Assembly (NCBI GenBank): GCA_964612965.1
Contig: CAZTGB010000015.1
Location: 1 to 18,511, forward strand
Source: CAZTGB01 sp964612965
Lineage (GTDB): Bacteria; Patescibacteriota; Microgenomatia; UBA8517
Reading direction: 5' to 3'
Length of the DNA stretch: 18,511 bases
Shown here: piece after piece, positions 15,232-18,511 of the stretch
Layout: each line of letters opens with the position of its first letter
Numbering within the stretch: the stretch's first letter is position 1
The notes under the pieces: model-generated
Database searches by the model: none
What the model saw: only the letters and a program-made list of their open reading frames with translations
What the model was told of the DNA's origin: nothing
Translations under genes and position numbers: made by a program

Positions 15232-15417
15232 TTAACCAATATATGGAATGTATTTCTGAGGGACTTTAAACAAAGTTGGCAAATTAACTCCTTTTTTCTG
15301 AGCATCACTAAAAGCTTTTTTTGCACTCTGACTACTTGAAACAATTTTTTCTGAAGTATCTAGCGCAATCCACTTTCCACTATATTTCTTTATAACATTA
15401 TCAAGATCAAATCTCAT
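15232..15417 (-). CDS. DUF5678-like small protein
   Basis: The 61-residue protein reads from ATG 15417. The sequence YSGKWIALDTSEKIV (12-26), the SAKKAFSDA helix and the final LFKVPQKY match the DUF5678 pattern of a K/W-I/V-A-L strand, helix and V-P ending. A longer reading from 15492 would add 25 residues from inside the ftsW 3' region and is rejected, since a TATAAT box sits 6 bases before 15417. Function of the family is unknown. The 2-base gap to the retropepsin gene suggests the two work together. Confidence 0.68.
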   Translation of the reverse strand: MRFDLDNVIKKYSGKWIALDTSEKIVSSSQSAKKAFSDAQKKGVNLPTLFKVPQKYIPYIG

Positions 15418-15423
15418 AATTTG

Positions 15424-15429
15424 ATTATA
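15424..15429 (-). promoter_or_regulatory. Candidate -10 box of the DUF5678-retropepsin pair
   Basis: A perfect TATAAT on the minus strand ends 6 bases before the DUF5678 ATG; its -35 region, inside the ftsW 3' end, is weak. The spacing fits the leaderless pattern of the window. Confidence 0.42.
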
Positions 15430-15439
15430 CACCAAGTGT

Positions 15440-16540
15440 CTATTTCGAACTAGACGAGTGTGTTGATATATTAAGTAGTATACCGCAGGCAATAAGAATC
15501 ATCACTAGAGAGCTACCTCCATAGGAAAAAAATGGAAGCGGAATTCCAGTTAGAGGAACAAGGGCAACCATTGAAGCTATATTCAAAAATGCCTGTCCGC
15601 CAATCCAAGCGGTCAGCCCCACAGCCAAAACTTGAGAAAATTTATCAGGAGCATGTATTGCAATCTTAAATCCGAGAAAAAGAAAGTATGCAAAAACTCC
15701 AATTATGATAGCTGCCCCAAATAGCCCCAATTCTTCAGCAATAATTGCAAATATAGAGTCTGTTGAAGCTTCAGGTAAAAATAAATATTTCTGACGAGAA
15801 GCCCCAATTCCAACTCCAAAAATACCACCCGACCCAAGTGCAAGTAAAATTTGTCTTATGTGATATCCCTTACCCAGCGGATCCTCAACTCCCTGAAGAA
15901 AAGTTGTAAGTCTATCCCTTCTATATGGTGAGGTTAAAATTAATACGGTAGTTGCCCCAATTCCCAAAATTCCTGCAGTAATAAAGTGAATTAGGCTTAT
16001 CCCAGAAACAAAAACCTGAGAAAGTGCGATAACACTAACTGAAAGTGCACTCCCTAAATCTGGCTGAAGCATTATTAGTCCCAAGACAACAACGAGCGGT
16101 AAAAAATATGAAGTAGATCCTTTGTTACTATCTGCAAGCCTTGCAAAGTAAAGGGCGAGAGACAATTTAATTAATTCCGCAGGTTGAAAACTAATAAAAG
16201 GTAAAGATATCCAGCGACGGGCACCCAGAGCCTCATAACTTAGACCAGGTATCAAAACTACAATAAGTAGTCCAAGTGTTACAAGAAAAAATGGTGTAGC
16301 GATTTTCTCCCAAAATTTATAATTAATGAGAGAAACCAAGAACATAAGAACCAAGCCAATCCCAGCCCAGATTACTTGTTGCTTAAAAAAATAAAATTTG
16401 TCATTAAACTGAGCAAGAGCTTGAGGAGCTGAAGCGTCGGCAACAGCAACAAGACCCAAAAAAACTAAAATTAAAACTGAATAAAAAAGTCCCTTGTCAA
16501 ACTTTTTCTTTTGTTTTGTGAGAGCTGGCTTTCTTTTCAC
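15440..16540 (-). CDS. ftsW: FtsW-type SEDS peptidoglycan glycosyltransferase
   Basis: The 366-residue membrane protein has a basic N-terminus and about ten helices. SEDS signatures are ARRWISLPFISFQPAELIK (about 106-124), LQPDLGSA, AIIAEELGLFG and GIPLPFFSYGGSS near the end. FtsW polymerises lipid II at the septum with FtsI. Called FtsW because of its place between mraY and murG, and because FSYGGSS is nearer the FtsW form than the SAGGSS of the other copy. The start is GTG at 16540, 29 bases from the divergent mntA start; a nearby ATG (16545) is out of frame and hits a stop at once. The upstream neighbour murD, common in this cluster, is missing. Confidence 0.92.
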   Translation of the reverse strand: MKRKPALTKQKKKFDKGLFYSVLILVFLGLVAVADASAPQALAQFNDKFYFFKQQVIWAGIGLVLMFLVSLINYKFWEKIATPFFLVTLGLLIVVLIPGLSYEALGARRWISLPFISFQPAELIKLSLALYFARLADSNKGSTSYFLPLVVVLGLIMLQPDLGSALSVSVIALSQVFVSGISLIHFITAGILGIGATTVLILTSPYRRDRLTTFLQGVEDPLGKGYHIRQILLALGSGGIFGVGIGASRQKYLFLPEASTDSIFAIIAEELGLFGAAIIIGVFAYFLFLGFKIAIHAPDKFSQVLAVGLTAWIGGQAFLNIASMVALVPLTGIPLPFFSYGGSSLVMILIACGILLNISTHSSSSK

Positions 16541-16563
16541 ACCATAATTTTAAGTGATATAAT
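16534..16563 (+). promoter_or_regulatory. Candidate promoter of mntA-hepT
   Basis: TTTTCA (16534-16539), an 18-base spacer and a perfect TATAAT (16558-16563) end 6 bases before the mntA ATG, predicting a leaderless mRNA. It overlaps the ftsW start region on the other strand. Confidence 0.5.
16547..16552 (-). promoter_or_regulatory. Candidate -10 box of ftsW
   Basis: TAAAAT on the minus strand ends 6 bases before the ftsW GTG. No good -35 is seen. It lies within the spacer of the divergent mntA promoter, so the two would interfere if both are real. Confidence 0.3.
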
Positions 16564-16569
16564 GAAAAC

Positions 16570-16944
16570 ATGGAAGAGATAAGAAAAAGGCACAATTTAT
16601 CGCTCGTTATCTTGCATGGTTCGCGGGTTGGGGGTCTTGTGCACAAAAAAAGTGACATAGATATATCCATCGTAAGAAAAGATCCAAAACACAAATTGGA
16701 TCTATTTAGCTTGATATTTGATCTTTCAAATAAACTCAAAACAGACAAAATTGATGTTTCAGATCTTACCTACGCTAATCCACTCCTTCTTTTTACGGCT
16801 ACTAGTAAAGGAAAGCTCTTGGCTGGAGATTTGAACGATTTCAAAAAACTCCAACGCTTAGCTTTTCATAAACATGCCGATTATCAGCCATATTTTAAAA
16901 TGGAAGAAGATTTTGTTAAAGAAAGAATTCAAAATTATGCCTAA
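16570..16944 (+). CDS. mntA: MntA-type nucleotidyltransferase antitoxin
   Basis: The 124-residue protein is a minimal nucleotidyltransferase: HGSRVGG (16-22) and SDIDIS (28-33) form the GSX10DXD metal- and NTP-binding motif, and D62/D65 in IDVSDL supplies the third acidic position. In MntA-HepT systems such a protein inactivates the HEPN RNase by adding AMP to a tyrosine next to its active site. It overlaps the next gene by 8 bases, in the usual antitoxin-first order. The pair is opposite in strand to mraY and ftsW on either side, suggesting insertion into the division cluster. Confidence 0.87.
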   Translation: MEEIRKRHNLSLVILHGSRVGGLVHKKSDIDISIVRKDPKHKLDLFSLIFDLSNKLKTDKIDVSDLTYANPLLLFTATSKGKLLAGDLNDFKKLQRLAFHKHADYQPYFKMEEDFVKERIQNYA

Positions 16945-17359
16945 AATTGATAAAGAAATAATACAAAGGAAAATCAAATCTTTACAGGATGATTTAGTGG
17001 AACTCAAAAACTATAAGGACATGGGCTTGGAAGATTATCTTAAAAACCGAGAAGCTCAACTAATAGTTGAAAGACTCCTTGAAAAAGTTACCAGCAGGTT
17101 GATTGATATTAATTATCATATTTTAAAAGAAGAATATGAAGTTATGCCTGAAGACTATTACACTTCGTTTATAGATATGGGTAAAAATAAAGTAATTACA
17201 GAAGAATTTGCAAAAGAAATAGCAAAAGCAGCGGGTTTAAGAAATGCCTTAGCCCATGAATATGACGATATCGATCAAAAACAGATCTATGAAGCTATTA
17301 CATCTGCGTTAACCCAAATTCCTCAATATCTTCAAGCTGTTTTAAGGTTTATTAGTTAA
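16937..17359 (+). CDS. hepT: HepT-type HEPN RNase toxin
   Basis: The 140-residue, largely helical protein is of the DUF86/HepT family. Its RX4H active site is R102-NALA-H107 followed by E-Y109, and Y109 is the expected target of AMP addition by MntA. An upstream start at 16874 would add 21 residues from within mntA in another frame; ATG 16937 is preferred because homology begins just after it. With no Shine-Dalgarno sequence, translation is probably coupled to mntA. Its TAA interlocks with the mraY stop codon in one TTAA at 17356-17359. Confidence 0.87.
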   Translation: MPKIDKEIIQRKIKSLQDDLVELKNYKDMGLEDYLKNREAQLIVERLLEKVTSRLIDINYHILKEEYEVMPEDYYTSFIDMGKNKVITEEFAKEIAKAAGLRNALAHEYDDIDQKQIYEAITSALTQIPQYLQAVLRFIS

Positions 17360-18411
17360 ATCGTAGCTAACCAAAGTCCAAATATAGCCAAAATTATTCC
17401 AAAAACCCAAGCTCTCATAACAATTTTGGGTTCCTCCCACCCCATTGTCAGGAAAGTGTTGTGAAGCGGAGCAAGTGGTAAAATTGGGCGCTTAAGAAAC
17501 CTCCACCCAAACATTTGAACTGCAGATGAAAGAAGTTCGAGAACAAATACTCCTCCTATTACAACCAAAGCTATTATGCTTCCCGTTAAAAGCCCAATTA
17601 CACCAAGCGTGGCTCCAAATGACAAAGCACCCGCATCTCCCAAAAAAATTCTGGCCGGCCAGGTATTAAAATAGAGAAAGGCTATTAAAGAACCTGTCCA
17701 AATACTAATAAATATCGAAAGTGGTGTATCAAGACTTCCCACAGCAATCGTTCCAAACGCAACAAGACAAATAAGTAATAAGCCCGTAGCAAGCCCATCA
17801 AGTCCATCTGTAATATTGAATGCGTTTGTAAAAGCAACTACAACAAAAGCAGAGAATGAAACAAACCAAAAACCCAAGTCAAGAACTTTTCCAATAATAG
17901 GAATATTTAAAATATGAATTCCTAAATTATTATAAATAAGCCAACCTATAATCAGCCCTAAAATCCACTGTAAGGAAAATTTTTGCCACCTTCTTAGTCC
18001 CACCCACATTCCCATCGGGCCTGTTTCTGGCTTTCCAAATATTTTAATAAAATCATCAAGCATCCCGAGTAAACCAAATGAAATAAATGTAAAGAAAATT
18101 ACAAGAAGCTCGCTTCTAAGATCATACGCACTTTGGATAAATACCCCAAAACGTGAGACTGCCAGAAAAACAATTGCAAAAAGAGTAGCAACTATAAAAA
18201 CAATTAATATTCCACCCCCTATAGGAGTACCCGCCTTCTTATCATGAAATTTATCAAAAAGAGATTTCTTTGTAGCCCCACTTCCCTCCTTCTTTCTTAA
18301 AAGTCTCATCCTGTAAAGAAGATTTATAAAAGGAACCACTAAAAAACTGGAAATAATAAAAGAGAATATTATAAGTCCAAGAGTCAGGGGTAAACCTCCA
18401 GAAAATATCAT
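17356..18411 (-). CDS. mraY: Phospho-N-acetylmuramoyl-pentapeptide transferase (MraY)
   Basis: The 351-residue polytopic enzyme transfers phospho-MurNAc-pentapeptide from UDP to undecaprenyl phosphate, making lipid I on the inner membrane face. Visible motifs: a cytoplasmic loop DKFHDKKAGTPIGGG (53-67), the aspartate pair in DDFIK (119-123), NAFNITDGLDGL (196-207) and FLGDAGALSFG (256-266). The late PxHHHxE loop of MraY is here PLHNTFLTMGW (315-325), keeping only H317 of three histidines. Length and topology are typical. It is the first gene of the division cluster in this window, with its own promoter upstream, and is separated from ftsW by the opposite-strand mntA-hepT pair. Confidence 0.95.
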   Translation of the reverse strand: MIFSGGLPLTLGLIIFSFIISSFLVVPFINLLYRMRLLRKKEGSGATKKSLFDKFHDKKAGTPIGGGILIVFIVATLFAIVFLAVSRFGVFIQSAYDLRSELLVIFFTFISFGLLGMLDDFIKIFGKPETGPMGMWVGLRRWQKFSLQWILGLIIGWLIYNNLGIHILNIPIIGKVLDLGFWFVSFSAFVVVAFTNAFNITDGLDGLATGLLLICLVAFGTIAVGSLDTPLSIFISIWTGSLIAFLYFNTWPARIFLGDAGALSFGATLGVIGLLTGSIIALVVIGGVFVLELLSSAVQMFGWRFLKRPILPLAPLHNTFLTMGWEEPKIVMRAWVFGIILAIFGLWLATI

Positions 18412-18423
18412 TTGCTTAAAGTA

Positions 18424-18452
18424 AGTATATCAAAAGAAAGCAACCGTGAAAA
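18424..18452 (-). promoter_or_regulatory. Promoter of mraY
   Basis: Minus-strand TTTTCA (18452-18447), a 17-base spacer and TATACT (18429-18424) with an extended TGA before it (TGn) end 12 bases before the mraY ATG. The leader would be about five bases and has no Shine-Dalgarno sequence. Confidence 0.52.
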
Positions 18453-18511
18453 CTATTCCTTAAGGCCACACCACATTTGTTACACTATTAAGTAAATGTA
18501 TGCGGGTTTCT

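Noticed and set aside
18496..18511. Start of a plus-strand gene at the right edge (ATG at 18496 or 18500, TACACT upstream)
   Set aside because: Only a few codons are visible before the window ends and the -10 match is weak, so no gene can be supported.
1..18511. CRISPR arrays, insertion sequences or long direct repeats
   Set aside because: I read for regularly spaced repeats, transposase-like frames and terminal inverted repeats and found none.

Overview
The window is a compact, AT-rich bacterial segment with 20 protein genes, one tRNA gene and no gene-free stretch over 300 bases. Small reduced proteins, near-zero intergenic spacing, a LamG-M23 secreted protein, a DUF5678/retropepsin pair and divergent versions of core cell-wall enzymes suggest a Candidate Phyla Radiation (Patescibacteria) genome, probably Microgenomates-like. 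That placement is an inference without a 16S gene. The genetic code looks standard: TGA ends murG and the DUF5615 gene, and no long gene has an internal TGA. Ten N's inside ftsA show this is a draft or metagenome assembly.

Layout. 1-2450: a methyltransferase cut by the window edge, a secreted LamG-M23 peptidase and a ferric-reductase-like membrane protein. The last of these starts two bases after a tRNA-Val gene (2450-2523). 2577-3763: a phosphoribosyltransferase and signal peptidase I on the plus strand. 3782-5284 (minus): parB, rpmA and rplU. 5345-6444 (plus): a DUF433/DUF5615 toxin-antitoxin-like pair and a cytidylyltransferase-like gene. 6441-18411 (minus): a rearranged division and cell-wall cluster read as mraY, ftsW, DUF5678, retropepsin, murG, ftsQ, ftsA, ftsZ, ileS, rodA. 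A MntA-HepT toxin-antitoxin pair sits on the opposite strand between mraY and ftsW. No murC-F ligase, ddl or ftsI gene is present here.

How it fits together. MraY and MurG would make lipid I and lipid II, FtsW and RodA would polymerise septal and lateral glycan, FtsQ/FtsA/FtsZ form the divisome core, ParB segregates the chromosome, and the M23 enzyme could remodel the wall after export and LepB processing. Accessory two-gene modules have been placed at three joints of this core cluster.

The most striking general signal is in gene starts. I see no well-placed Shine-Dalgarno sequence before any gene, while -10-like boxes repeatedly lie only 6-10 bases before the start codon, several with a good -35. 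This points to widespread leaderless transcripts. Other notable points are a tRNA directly abutting a coding region, an isoleucyl-tRNA synthetase whose HIGH motif reads GVHH, altered signature motifs in MraY and MurG, and convergent genes whose stop codons interlock in one TTAA.
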